A stretch of 64,000 nt of DNA from Vagococcus fluvialis bH819 (GTDB lineage Bacteria; Bacillota; Bacilli; Lactobacillales; Vagococcaceae): the NCBI RefSeq assembly GCF_900163795.1, contig NZ_FWFD01000018.1, forward strand, positions 23,661 through 87,660, written 5' to 3'. The notes under the pieces were generated by a model. That model had not been told where the DNA came from. It saw only the letters and a program-made list of their open reading frames with translations, and searched no databases. A program made the translations under genes and the position numbers. Positions within the stretch are counted from its first letter, which is position 1, and every line of letters begins with the position of its first letter. This document shows positions 27,575-35,486 of this stretch, piece after piece.

Positions 27575-29281
27575 ATGGTTTATACAAAACATTTTCCAAT
27601 ACATAGTTTTAAAAACTTAAAGAGAGCAGAAAAATATATTAGTAACGCAGATAAGACATTAGTTGATTACAATGAAGAACCTTCTCGTTTAGATGATTTA
27701 TTTAGATATATCGCAAATAATGATAAAACAATGATGAAACAACTTGTATCAACATATGGTGTTGTAGATTCTGAAACTGCATATGAAGAGTTTAAGTACA
27801 CAAAAATGAAAGCAGCTTATATGACAGGAAGAAATTATAAATTTAATTCTGTTACTAAGAAACTTGAACCACCATCATTAATAGATATTGAAAAAAAAAA
27901 TACTGTCTTAGCTCGACATTTGATTCAGTCATTCTCACCTGAAGATAATTTAACGCCGGAACAGGTTCATGAGATAGGTCGAAAAACGATTTTAGAATTT
28001 ACTGGTGGTGAATATGAATTTGTCATAGCGACACATACAGACAAAGAACATATTCATAACCACATTATACTTAACACAACTAATTTAGAAACTGGTAAGG
28101 CATTGCCTTGGAAAATTGCAAAAACAAAAGGAGGGCATAAAGATATTTCAAAGTTTAATTTTGAAAAAATTTCAGACAAAGTAGCGTCAGAATATGGAGC
28201 AAGATTAATTGAAAAATCACCTAAAAATTCACATCAGAAATATACTAAATGGGAAACAGAATCAATCTATAAACTAAAAATAAAATCTCGTTTAGATTAT
28301 TTGATAGAGCATAGTTCCTCAATAGATGACTTCATGCTGAAGGCTGAAGCTTTAAATCTTTCTGTTAATTTTTCGGGCAAGTGGGCCACCTATCGTTTGT
28401 TGGATGAACCGCAAATTAAAAATACAAGGGGACGAAATATAGTTAAAGGAGATCCAACGCGATATAACAAAGAATCCATAGAAGAGAAATTAAAAGAGAA
28501 TTCAGGGATATTTTCTATAGAGGATGTAGTAGAAAATTATCATGAAAAGACTAGTCGGGTAGAACAAGATTTTGATTACCAAATTACAGTGGAGGACTGG
28601 CAAGTATCACACTCAACTGAGAAAGGGTATTATCTGAATGTTGATGTTGGATATAATGAACCAGGAAAACTTTTTATAGGAAGTTATAAGGTAGATAGAC
28701 TAGAAGATGGTCAGTTGAATCTATTCATCAAAGAGAAAGACTTCTTTTATTTGATGAATGATAAGCACTCAGAATTTAATAGGTATATAACTGGTGCTAG
28801 TTTGGTAAGACAGTTACAACGTTATAATGGACAGGTTCCATTGAAAAAAGAGCCAGTAATGACACAATTAAAAGAACTAGTCTATGCGATTAATTTTTTA
28901 GCAGAGCATGATGTTCAGGATGGCCGCCAACTACGAAATTTAGAAAATCAGTTTGACCAGGCATTAACTGAAGCAAACGAAACGCTGGAAAAATTATCAG
29001 AAAAAATGATGATGCTACATCAAATCAGTAAGCTGCTTATTGAATCAGAGGTGACTCAGCAACCTCAAGAAGTGCAAAGAAAGTTATCTAGCTTATTACC
29101 ACATGCGACACTTAATGAGCTTAGTTATGACGACATTAAAAGTGAAATAGCTTCCATTCAGAAGAGCCAAACCTATTTAAAAGAAACAGTCAAAACAACC
29201 GTTAAGAAAATAGAAAATGTTCATCTAATTCAAGCTATGCCGAATAAAAATCATGAAATAAAACAAGAAAGAAAAGTTTAA
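27575..29281 (+). CDS. pcfG: MOB-P relaxase, PcfG-like
   Basis: 568 residues. The N-terminal relaxase domain has the histidine motif H154TDKEHIHNHI (H159, H161, H163) and an upstream Tyr-containing segment (TGRNYKF, about 88) that may hold the catalytic Tyr. The C-terminal half is mainly helical. Length and order match PcfG (about 561). It nicks oriT and pilots the strand to the coupling protein. Confidence 0.92.
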   Translation: MVYTKHFPIHSFKNLKRAEKYISNADKTLVDYNEEPSRLDDLFRYIANNDKTMMKQLVSTYGVVDSETAYEEFKYTKMKAAYMTGRNYKFNSVTKKLEPPSLIDIEKKNTVLARHLIQSFSPEDNLTPEQVHEIGRKTILEFTGGEYEFVIATHTDKEHIHNHIILNTTNLETGKALPWKIAKTKGGHKDISKFNFEKISDKVASEYGARLIEKSPKNSHQKYTKWETESIYKLKIKSRLDYLIEHSSSIDDFMLKAEALNLSVNFSGKWATYRLLDEPQIKNTRGRNIVKGDPTRYNKESIEEKLKENSGIFSIEDVVENYHEKTSRVEQDFDYQITVEDWQVSHSTEKGYYLNVDVGYNEPGKLFIGSYKVDRLEDGQLNLFIKEKDFFYLMNDKHSEFNRYITGASLVRQLQRYNGQVPLKKEPVMTQLKELVYAINFLAEHDVQDGRQLRNLENQFDQALTEANETLEKLSEKMMMLHQISKLLIESEVTQQPQEVQRKLSSLLPHATLNELSYDDIKSEIASIQKSQTYLKETVKTTVKKIENVHLIQAMPNKNHEIKQERKV

Positions 29282-29333
29282 CCTGGTGTTTCAGTAATTG
29301 ATTAGATAAAATTAAAAAGTAAGGAAGAAAATA

Positions 29334-29546
29334 ATGAGTGATAAACAAAACGAACTACTAGAAGAATTGAAACTAATTTATTCATGGCAACATAGCCACT
29401 TATCAGATATTCTTTATTATTTAGCTAAACGCGATTATGATATGTTCGATAGTCAAACAATACGAATTTATGATCAATTGAGTGAAGAGGAATATGTTAA
29501 AGTAGTTAATGAATTTTCTAAATGGATAATAGAGAAATCTATTTAG
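29334..29546 (+). CDS. 70-aa hypothetical protein
   Basis: ATG 29334 follows AAGGAAG by six bases. Acidic and helical (NELLEELKLIYSWQHSHL, YLAKRDYDMFDSQTIRIYD). No family recognised. Possibly the tail of the transfer operon. Confidence 0.5.
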   Translation: MSDKQNELLEELKLIYSWQHSHLSDILYYLAKRDYDMFDSQTIRIYDQLSEEEYVKVVNEFSKWIIEKSI

Positions 29547-29596
29547 TTATACATAATGACAATAGGAGATAGGGCAATGACAAGAAAGGAGAAAGT

Positions 29597-29905
29597 ATGA
29601 AATTAGAATTTGATAATATTAAATTTGGATATTTTGTAAGTGAAATAAATGTTGAAAATTGGGAGATTGAAGAAAAATTAATTGAAGATCCAGTTTTTGG
29701 CAAAAATAGTGATTACTATTTTACGTTAGGCGATAATCATGATACTAGTGATATTGCAATGTTTGTTTCAGAAGTACGAGAAAATGTTATAGAGAAAATA
29801 CCGTACGAAGAAATTAAAGACTTACCAAAGAACATACAAAAAAATATAGAACTGTATAGAAATATAAAAACAAATGAATTTACAGGTATTGTCAAAGTGC
29901 AATAG
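29597..29905 (+). CDS. 102-aa hypothetical protein
   Basis: ATG 29597 with AAAGGAG upstream. Acidic, with FGYFVSEINVENWEIEEKLI at the start and DTSDIAMFVSEVRENV in the middle. No signal peptide or domain recognised. Function unknown. Confidence 0.5.
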   Translation: MKLEFDNIKFGYFVSEINVENWEIEEKLIEDPVFGKNSDYYFTLGDNHDTSDIAMFVSEVRENVIEKIPYEEIKDLPKNIQKNIELYRNIKTNEFTGIVKVQ

Positions 29906-29989
29906 GCAATTATATTTAGTTATACTTAAAGTCAATAGGCAAAGAACAGGGTATAAATATTTTAAGGAAAATTAAGTAACGAACGTGTA

Positions 29990-29998
29990 TGTTATAAT
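29990..29998 (+). promoter_or_regulatory. Extended -10 promoter upstream of the 30.1-kb gene
   Basis: TGTTATAAT: TG at 29990-29991 and TATAAT at 29993-29998. No good -35 is seen at 17 bases, as is usual for extended -10 promoters. It would start transcription near 30005, about 110 bases before the chosen start. Confidence 0.6.
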
Positions 29999-30115
29999 CA
30001 TATTATTATAAAATTAAGACTGATTAACGGTAGGAGAAAAAAATAAAAACCGTAGAAAATAAGAATCTCTAAAAATATATTAATTAATATGAATTCAAGA
30101 AAGGAAGGCTCTTTC

Positions 30116-30949
30116 ATGATAGTTAAGACTCTACACGTTAAAGAGAGGCGACAAAAAAAAGTCTTTGAGATATACCCTAATCAAAAAGAATATACTTTCA
30201 GAGTCGATAAAAAGATTGAAGATAAAATGAAAGTAGGTAAGCTGGTTCGTTTTTCAAAACAGCAACTTTTATATGTAACTGAAGTGATCACTGATTGTGA
30301 AGATGAAGAACAATATACGGGAACAGTTAAAAGAATTGTTAAATTAAAAAATCGACCAATTATTTTTTTAACTGATGATGATTTAGAAGAACGACGTATT
30401 GAACGAGAAAAGCAAGCAAAAAAACAGCAAAATATTGCGAATCATACTAAGAAAATTTGTGTTGCTCAGGGAACTTATTTAATGATGGAAGGGAAAAACT
30501 TTAGAAACCTAAATAAAATCGTTAAAGTAGAAGTCAATAAAAATATACAAAAATGGGTTCAGATAGGTGATATTCTTTATATTCGCTATGTAAATAAAAA
30601 TGGAAATAATGTGTATCGTTATGTGTTAGTTCAAGAAATTATTCCGGATTTTTTAATTACACGTAAAAAAACTGAGTGTGAAGTCGTTCATCATTATTAC
30701 CAAAAAACGGCAAAAGGTTATGTTAAAACGATGCTTCAAAAGAACGGTTTACCTGTACCACCTAAAAAGATAGCAGCTAAGAAGAAAAAGCCTAAAAAGC
30801 AAGCAAGTAAAGTTGAAGATAAACAAGTAGTACCTCTTTCAAGAAAAAAAGAAGCAGAAAAAAAGAAAGAAGATCTTGAAAAAAATAAATCAGGTCATAG
30901 TTGGACTATGAGGCAAAGAAATAGTAATTCCCCTGGAGATATTAACTAA
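30116..30949 (+). CDS. Basic 277-aa hypothetical plasmid protein
   Basis: ATG 30116 is chosen because AAGGAAGG lies seven bases upstream; an in-frame ATG at 30089 has no such site. Two similar halves of short beta-rich segments (FRVDKKIEDKMKVGKLVRFS; VEVNKNIQKWVQIGDILYIR) each suggest a small barrel-like fold, followed by a Lys-rich tail (about 215-277). The internal similarity and basic tail suggest a nucleic-acid-binding protein. No family assigned. Confidence 0.6.
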   Translation: MIVKTLHVKERRQKKVFEIYPNQKEYTFRVDKKIEDKMKVGKLVRFSKQQLLYVTEVITDCEDEEQYTGTVKRIVKLKNRPIIFLTDDDLEERRIEREKQAKKQQNIANHTKKICVAQGTYLMMEGKNFRNLNKIVKVEVNKNIQKWVQIGDILYIRYVNKNGNNVYRYVLVQEIIPDFLITRKKTECEVVHHYYQKTAKGYVKTMLQKNGLPVPPKKIAAKKKKPKKQASKVEDKQVVPLSRKKEAEKKKEDLEKNKSGHSWTMRQRNSNSPGDIN

Positions 30950-31014
30950 TTTCTCTATGTTGTTTTGGGTGTTTTTCCTATGATGTTTGATATAGGAAGC
31001 GATTGAATAATGAG

Positions 31015-31105
31015 CTTTCTATTGAGTCGGCGCCGCGGTGGTGGCGGTCGGAGCAAGGCGACTCAAACGACAAGGTGGTTTTCCTTGTCGCAGCTTATTA
31101 GAAAG
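31015..31105 (+). repeat. GC-rich three-way-junction-like structure
   Basis: CTTTCTA (31015-31021) pairs with TAGAAAG (31099-31105). Inside, GAGTCG (31024-31029) pairs with CGACTC (31059-31064) around a very GC-rich loop (GGTGGTGGCGGTCGGAGC), and CGACAAGG (31068-31075) pairs with CCTTGTCG (31083-31090). It is far more GC-rich than its surroundings. A related motif occurs at about 35305-35336. Could be the end of a transcript, a structured RNA or a protein-binding site. Confidence 0.5.
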
Positions 31106-31114
31106 AGAAGAAAT

Positions 31115-31160
31115 AAAACAGTCTAAAACCTTGATAACAATAGGTTTTAGACTGTTTTTA
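31115..31160 (+). terminator. Terminator upstream of the type I toxin locus
   Basis: AAAACAGTCTAAAACC (31115-31130) pairs perfectly with GGTTTTAGACTGTTTT (31143-31158), followed by TTA. Ends transcription from the 30.1-kb gene and insulates the toxin promoter that follows immediately. Confidence 0.85.
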
Positions 31161-31169
31161 TGTTATAAT
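31161..31169 (+). promoter_or_regulatory. Promoter of the toxin mRNA
   Basis: Extended -10: TGTTATAAT with TATAAT at 31164-31169, directly after the terminator hairpin. Transcription would start near 31176, giving a leader of about 47 bases before the toxin start. Confidence 0.6.
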
Positions 31170-31222
31170 AAAGAAGTAGAGAAGTTAGTGACGGTGGCTA
31201 TCTTTTAATGGAGGTGGTGCTT

Positions 31223-31393
31223 ATGAAAATAAGTATTAAATCTAGGAAAGGAGAAGCCCTTTTGTCTGCATTGGAAACTATCCAATTATTATTAGGTTTT
31301 GGCACTTTTGTCATTGCGTTAATAAAATTGGTTGTTGACCTTGTAAAAAATGACAAAAAAAATAACCGTTCACTTAAACTTTGGCTAGTTTAA
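31223..31393 (+). CDS. Holin-like small toxin of a type I toxin-antitoxin system
   Basis: 56 residues from ATG 31223, preceded by GGAGG; the ATG at 31208 lies within the ribosome-binding region. A polar head is followed by one hydrophobic helix (IQLLLGFGTFVIALIKLVVDLV) and a charged tail (KNDKKNNRSLKLWLV), the pattern of the TxpA/Hol_Tox family of type I toxins. Its last codons form half of a bidirectional terminator, and an antisense promoter lies downstream. The predicted role is post-segregational killing. Confidence 0.7.
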   Translation: MKISIKSRKGEALLSALETIQLLLGFGTFVIALIKLVVDLVKNDKKNNRSLKLWLV

Positions 31394-31405
31394 CGGTTAT
31401 TTTTT
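31357..31405. terminator. Bidirectional terminator shared by toxin mRNA and antisense RNA
   Basis: AAATAACCGTT (31360-31370) pairs with AACGGTTATTT (31392-31402). A-rich sequence on the left and a T run on the right make it work in both directions. The stem overlaps the toxin stop codon, as in the convergent fst/par type loci. Confidence 0.8.
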
Positions 31406-31471
31406 ACCAAAACAATGCTACCGTCTTTAACGGTTCTACTTAGGGGCGTATTTCCAGTACGTCCCTTTCAC
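31361..31471 (-). ncRNA. Predicted antisense RNA antitoxin
   Basis: On the minus strand an extended -10 (TGG then TATAAT, top-strand ATTATA at 31477-31482) would start a transcript near 31470 that ends at the shared hairpin, about 110 nt. Top-strand GCTACCGTCTTTAACGG (31411-31427 region) resembles GCTATCTTTTAATGG just before the toxin start. The antisense transcript therefore carries a complement to the toxin ribosome-binding region, as in the direct-repeat design of par/fst. Confidence 0.6.
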
Positions 31472-31476
31472 TTAGT

Positions 31477-31485
31477 ATTATACCA
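31477..31485 (-). promoter_or_regulatory. Promoter of the antisense RNA
   Basis: The minus strand reads ATGGTATAATAC: TG, one base, TATAAT. Position and direction fit an antitoxin RNA converging on the toxin gene. Confidence 0.55.
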
Positions 31486-31507
31486 TGAATCAATAAAAAA
31501 TGTTACT

Positions 31508-31558
31508 AAAAACACTATCTAAACCATATATCATAGTTGGTTTAGATAGTGTTTTTTT
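31508..31558. terminator. Terminator after the leftward pcf-like operon
   Basis: AAACACTATCTAAACC (31510-31525) pairs with GGTTTAGATAGTGTTT (31539-31554); A-rich on the left, T-rich on the right, so active in both directions. It directly follows the stop codon of the leftward pcfJ-like gene. Confidence 0.88.
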
Positions 31559-32903
31559 AGCTTATTCTTTTTATTTTATCTTCCCATTTGTTGATTGCCT
31601 TTTGTAAGTCGTTGGCTACTGTTTCACGGTTATATTTCCCTTGTACCTGGGCAACGTGTTGATTTTTATATTCTAAGGTAAAGTATGGTTTTTCGACTTC
31701 ATCTTTTTGTCTAATGAAGATTATATTTGTATCGCCTTTTGTGTGATTATCTAAGTAGTGTTTCCCACCAACACAATGATGTAAAGCATTTCCCTCATTA
31801 ACAATCTCTTGTAAATCTTTAGGAACAAGGAACATAAATTCATCAATTTCTTGTTCATACTTCTGTAAAGATTTTTTTCGTTTCTCATACTCTTTTTCTT
31901 CTAGTTCTCTTTCAAGTTTCCCAATAACACTAACTAAATCATCATGAGCTTTTCTAATGTCTTTAGGAAAAATGATTAAATCACTTGTTAAAGGTGTTTC
32001 TAGTTCCTGTAACATATAAATGTAATCTAAATAGTAATCAAATGAAAACTTTTGCTCTTCAAGATAATTAATAAATTTACGAAGATTAATTTCTTTAGGT
32101 AACTTCTTTAACTGCTTGTAATGAATTAGTCTGTCTAAATTATCAATCATTTTAATATGTCGCTTTTCTAAATACAGTTGTATCATAATTTCATTAAATG
32201 ATTTATCTGATTTTTTTAAGAGTGACTTATTTTTCTTTAACCAATTTTTATTAATTGTTGTCATGTCTACTGTACTGTAATAGTCTTTTCCATAGGGTAA
32301 TTTACCTGTAAACATGATGTTCTCTGCTAGTCTTTTATTTCCGATTTTTTGTAGGTATTCAATTTCATATCTGTACTTATAAATTCGACTAATATCTTCT
32401 CGTTGAATTCTAGGTAATGTTAAATACTTTAAATCTCGATTGTTTTTTAATTTAGATTGCCAGTTGTTTGGATAAAAAATAGTGTTGGTATAGTTTCCAC
32501 TCATAAAACCGTAACTGGTTCTTAGTCCATTGTCCCACTGGTTATTATAAGTATTATAGGCTTTGATATGTTTGCCATTTTCAAAACGTTCGAAGTTTGT
32601 TAATCGCTTTGAAAGAATTTCTTTACCCTCTTTTATTTCTTGCCAGTAATCATGAGATTGTATCTCGATTCGATTTTTAGAAACAAGGATAATTGAAAAC
32701 TGATAAAATTTTACAGAGAACGTTAATCGTGAGTTTTTCGTCAGTCTTTTTTTAATAAGTTCGCAACCAGTACGCTCACTGGACTTAATCGTCTTTTCTT
32801 TGTTGCTCCATTCAAAAATTGGAATTTGGCTTTCACACCACTTAAAGAAGTCTTTAGGTGGTGTGAGCGTTTTGCCAATTTCTTTAGTTAATTGATTAGT
32901 CAT
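31557..32903 (-). CDS. pcfJ: PcfJ-like protein
   Basis: 448 residues. The C-terminal region carries the PcfJ-type block: NALHHCVGGKHYLDNH, then NIIFIRQ, PYFTLEYKNQHVAQVQGKYN and a terminal helix. The N-terminal two thirds are charged and helical. PcfJ and PcfK are encoded beyond the relaxase in pCF10-type plasmids and are of unknown function. Overlaps the upstream pcfK-like gene by one base. Confidence 0.8.
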   Translation of the reverse strand: MTNQLTKEIGKTLTPPKDFFKWCESQIPIFEWSNKEKTIKSSERTGCELIKKRLTKNSRLTFSVKFYQFSIILVSKNRIEIQSHDYWQEIKEGKEILSKRLTNFERFENGKHIKAYNTYNNQWDNGLRTSYGFMSGNYTNTIFYPNNWQSKLKNNRDLKYLTLPRIQREDISRIYKYRYEIEYLQKIGNKRLAENIMFTGKLPYGKDYYSTVDMTTINKNWLKKNKSLLKKSDKSFNEIMIQLYLEKRHIKMIDNLDRLIHYKQLKKLPKEINLRKFINYLEEQKFSFDYYLDYIYMLQELETPLTSDLIIFPKDIRKAHDDLVSVIGKLERELEEKEYEKRKKSLQKYEQEIDEFMFLVPKDLQEIVNEGNALHHCVGGKHYLDNHTKGDTNIIFIRQKDEVEKPYFTLEYKNQHVAQVQGKYNRETVANDLQKAINKWEDKIKRIS

Positions 32904-33766
32904 TAGATTGTTGCGAACAACTCAAGTTGTTGCTCGTTTTCTTCTTGTTGTTCGGCTCCCCCTTTCTCACTTGCTGGGAGAACATTACTAGTAATTTTTG
33001 TTACGTTATTAACTGGTTCAGTTTTTTTCTTAACTTTAGGTTGAGCCTTAGCTTTCTTTTTAGGTTTAGCTTTTGGTAGTTCATAGTGAATGAAGTAATC
33101 AGATACCCACTGAAAAACGGTATTATCTTCAACCATGACTGATGGACTATTCTTATCCGTTTTACGAGCTTGGTCTGAACAATAGGTAAATGCTCCTTTT
33201 AATGTCTTACCCTCTGTTAGAATGCCTTTAAATAGCTCTTGGTTGGTTTGTTTACAAAGCCATTGATGAATACGCTCGATAGGTTGTGAACTTTCTTGTT
33301 TGATTTCAGACAACATTTTTTCTAAGGCTTGCTCTATACAGTTTTCTAAAACTGGCTCTGTGTGATTTTCTTCTGTTTTGGTGTCATGTTGTCTGAAAAA
33401 TCGGTCATACTCTAACTCGTCACTTAGGACTAACCATTGATAAAATTTACCATTTTCTCTCATGCTATCAATGGATAAGTACAATGATGTATAGTCATTT
33501 TCTTCTGTCATTTTAGAGATAGGAGCTTGTAATGGTAATCTACTCAAGTAACCTTGTAAGGTCTTAATATCATACATTTGGATAGTTTCATGGGCATAGA
33601 ATGTTAACCATTGAAATTTTTTGTCATTCTTTATTTTTTCTTCTTTTTTAAAGGCTACACTCATGTAACCTCTGTCACAGTCAAAGACTGCGACAGGTAA
33701 GTTTTTATCAAATTTTGATAAGTGTTCTTGTAGTTCTTGGATAGTATCTGCTTTTAATATGGTCAT
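32903..33766 (-). CDS. pcfK: PcfK-like protein
   Basis: 287 residues, AAGGAGCG before the ATG at 33766. The C-terminal half resembles the PcfK family: IHQWLCKQTNQELFKGILTE, then VMVEDNTVFQWVSDYFIHYE, and a Lys/Pro-rich tail ending in an acidic ELFATI segment. The N-terminal half (residues 1-110) is a separate predicted domain. Translationally coupled to the pcfJ-like gene. Confidence 0.72.
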   Translation of the reverse strand: MTILKADTIQELQEHLSKFDKNLPVAVFDCDRGYMSVAFKKEEKIKNDKKFQWLTFYAHETIQMYDIKTLQGYLSRLPLQAPISKMTEENDYTSLYLSIDSMRENGKFYQWLVLSDELEYDRFFRQHDTKTEENHTEPVLENCIEQALEKMLSEIKQESSQPIERIHQWLCKQTNQELFKGILTEGKTLKGAFTYCSDQARKTDKNSPSVMVEDNTVFQWVSDYFIHYELPKAKPKKKAKAQPKVKKKTEPVNNVTKITSNVLPASEKGGAEQQEENEQQLELFATI

Positions 33767-33893
33767 TGGTAACGCTCCTTAAAATTTTCTTGTCAAAGGT
33801 CGTTACATACGATACAATGATTACGAAGATGCGTGTAATGACTATATACGTAGTAACTGGAAATCTTTTGTTGGTCGCAAAAGGTTTCTTTTT

Positions 33894-34490
33894 TTATGGT
33901 CTGAAAGGGGAAATGTCATATATATGATGTTTTCCTTTTTTTAGTTTTTGAATATTTTTAGTTAAATAAGTTTTTAGATGTAAATTTGTTAGCATATTTA
34001 TAAATTGATTTAACGGTAATTCATCTGCAAAGTACATACTAAACGTTGTCATAACATAGTCTGATAAACTCATTGACTTAATATTGAAACACTCACAATA
34101 AGCTTTTTCTAACGTATCCAGTTCATTAATAAAAGAAACATATAGGATAAATTCGATATATTGATAATCACTAAAAACTGATTTATCATCTAAAAAACTA
34201 ACTTGATAAGTTTCTTTAGCATAGTCTGTTAGAAATAGTACAAATGAGTCATACTCTGCAAAGTTACTAGTAACATTATTTTCAGATAAGATAAGTTGTT
34301 CTTGATAGAACCAGTCACACATTGAAATTTTTGTGATGTCTAGCTCTGCAAGTGGTGTATGTAAATATCTATTTAATGAGTACATACTCAATTCTTGATT
34401 AATACTATCTAATAGATTTTGTTGTTTATATAAGATGATGGGTATCTCTTTAAAATTGTTAATAGGTTTTAAGGGGACAGTTAAGTTCAT
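33894..34490 (-). CDS. 198-aa hypothetical protein of the leftward operon
   Basis: Starts at 34490, overlapping the end of the preceding 75-aa gene by four bases. Predicted soluble and helical, rich in Leu, Tyr and Asn (LDSINQELSMYSLNRYLHTP). No domain recognised. The 127-bp gap to pcfK contains imperfect hairpins. Confidence 0.5.
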   Translation of the reverse strand: MNLTVPLKPINNFKEIPIILYKQQNLLDSINQELSMYSLNRYLHTPLAELDITKISMCDWFYQEQLILSENNVTSNFAEYDSFVLFLTDYAKETYQVSFLDDKSVFSDYQYIEFILYVSFINELDTLEKAYCECFNIKSMSLSDYVMTTFSMYFADELPLNQFINMLTNLHLKTYLTKNIQKLKKGKHHIYDISPFRP

Positions 34491-34714
34491 CTTGATAGCT
34501 CCTTTAATTTAATCAAAAAACCATTTTTGCTAATATCAACATAAAGATAAGCCAAGTTTTCATCTTTGGTTTGTTCGTAAGTGTCATAAATCATGTTTAA
34601 AATATCATCAAGACTAAAGTCTGTAGGTTCTGTTCTTACTAAATGATGAATTTTTTTAGCAAGCTCAATATAATTCCAACCTGTTAATTTTTTATAAATC
34701 GTTCGTGAGTTCAT
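34487..34714 (-). CDS. 75-aa hypothetical protein
   Basis: Starts at ATG 34714, overlapping the gene downstream by four bases. Helical (WNYIELAKKIHHLVRTEPTD, YTYEQTKDENLAYLYVDIS-type pattern). Probably co-transcribed with pcfK/pcfJ. No family recognised. Confidence 0.5.
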   Translation of the reverse strand: MNSRTIYKKLTGWNYIELAKKIHHLVRTEPTDFSLDDILNMIYDTYEQTKDENLAYLYVDISKNGFLIKLKELSR

Positions 34715-34838
34715 AGACGATTTTCCTCTCTCTCGTTGTCTGCGTTTCTTTCAAAATAACGTTTCTATAAAACCAACTCATTTCGTATTCTTCATCATAG
34801 ATAAACACTACTAAAGCTAGTAATAATTCCTTATACAT
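34692..34838 (-). CDS. Possible 48-aa leader gene of the leftward operon
   Basis: ATG at 34838 with a modest AGTAGG site nine bases upstream; encodes MYKELLLALVVFIYDEEYEM and a basic tail, ending 23 bases inside the next gene. The overlap and its first position in the operon make a small real gene plausible, but there is no independent support. Confidence 0.35.
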   Translation of the reverse strand: MYKELLLALVVFIYDEEYEMSWFYRNVILKETQTTRERKIVYELTNDL

Positions 34839-34950
34839 ATTAAAACCTACTTTCAAAAATCTAATATTTTTTAATGCTAAGAGTTGTTGCTCTTTAAATT
34901 CTTTAGTCTTTGAACCATTTGAGTTAGGTGTACAGGGGAGGGGGGCTGGT

Positions 34951-35230
34951 CATTTGTTTAACTCATGCCTGAGGGATACACAATGCTCCTTTCTTATTTA
35001 GATTGTTATGGTTCATTTGTTGCTAGTATGCTTGGGTGTGGGGGCTATAAAGTGTGAGAACCATAGGCACAAAGATTATACAAGGGCGAGCTTGCTCGTT
35101 TATATACCCTTGTCTAATCGACTGAATATGGTACTTGTATCACTTAGCCCTCCACTCAAGCATACTAACTTGAACATAATCTAAATAAGAGAATAGGTAT
35201 GCCGAATGATAAGCATGAGTTAAACAAATG
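34951..35230. repeat. 280-bp imperfect inverted repeat in a gene-free region
   Basis: The outer arms CATTTGTTTAACTCATG (34951-34967) and CATGAGTTAAACAAATG (35214-35230) are perfect complements. Further inward TCTTATTTAGATT (34992-35004) matches the complement of 35178-35190, and TAGTATGCTTG (35024-35034) matches 35157-35167, followed by a G-rich/C-rich pair near 35040 and 35150. The centre holds ACAAGGG/CCCTTGT (35080-35086, 35107-35113) with CGAGC/GCTCG nested inside. The arms total about 100 bases each. It lies between the leftward pcf operon and the rightward polymerase operon in a stretch of about 640 bp without convincing genes. No target duplication is seen. Confidence 0.8.
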
Positions 35231-35246
35231 ACGGTTTTGACTTTTT

Positions 35247-35336
35247 GTTAAACGTTGCGAAGCAGCGTTTAACGGTCTTGGAGTGAGTGCAACGAACGAC
35301 TTATTGAGGGAGCGGTGGAGGTGGCCGGAGCGACTG
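35247..35336. repeat. 12-bp hairpin followed by a GC-rich motif related to 31.0 kb
   Basis: GTTAAACGTTGC (35247-35258) pairs with GCAGCGTTTAAC (35262-35273), one G-T wobble, loop GAA. About 30 bases on, ATTGAGGGAGCGGTGGAGG (from 35303) and TGGCCGGAGCGACT share order and sequence with the GC-rich element at 31022-31064. The hairpin has no T run and so does not look like a terminator. Confidence 0.5.
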
Positions 35337-35433
35337 AAATAAATACCAAATAAAATTGTTTCCTCCTGAAGAAGATAGATCACTAACCAGGCATTTACTT
35401 CTTATGAACTTAAAATATTTAAAAACTGTTCGC

Positions 35434-35462
35434 TTGAAAATGAGAACGTACGTTTGTATAAT
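35434..35462 (+). promoter_or_regulatory. SOS-type promoter with LexA-like box
   Basis: -35 TTGAAA (35434-35439), 17-base spacer, -10 TATAAT (35457-35462). The spacer holds GAACGTACGTTT (35444-35455), close to the Gram-positive LexA/DinR box GAAC-N4-GTTC. Repressor binding there would block the promoter, so the polymerase gene downstream should be DNA-damage inducible. Confidence 0.75.
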
Positions 35463-35486
35463 TATGTCTAAAGGAAGTGAAAATGA

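Noticed and set aside
33859..33897. Terminator-like hairpin between pcfK and the 198-aa gene
   Set aside because: The T run is on the plus strand, where no gene ends; on the coding strand there is no U tract.
34951..35230. Inverted repeat as a MITE or simple IS remnant
   Set aside because: No target duplication at the ends, no second copy in the window, and structured inner hairpins; not excluded but unsupported.
35165..35383. Minus-strand 72-codon frame through the inverted repeat and GC-rich motif
   Set aside because: No ribosome binding site, unusual composition and no recognisable protein; the DNA is better explained by its repeat structure.
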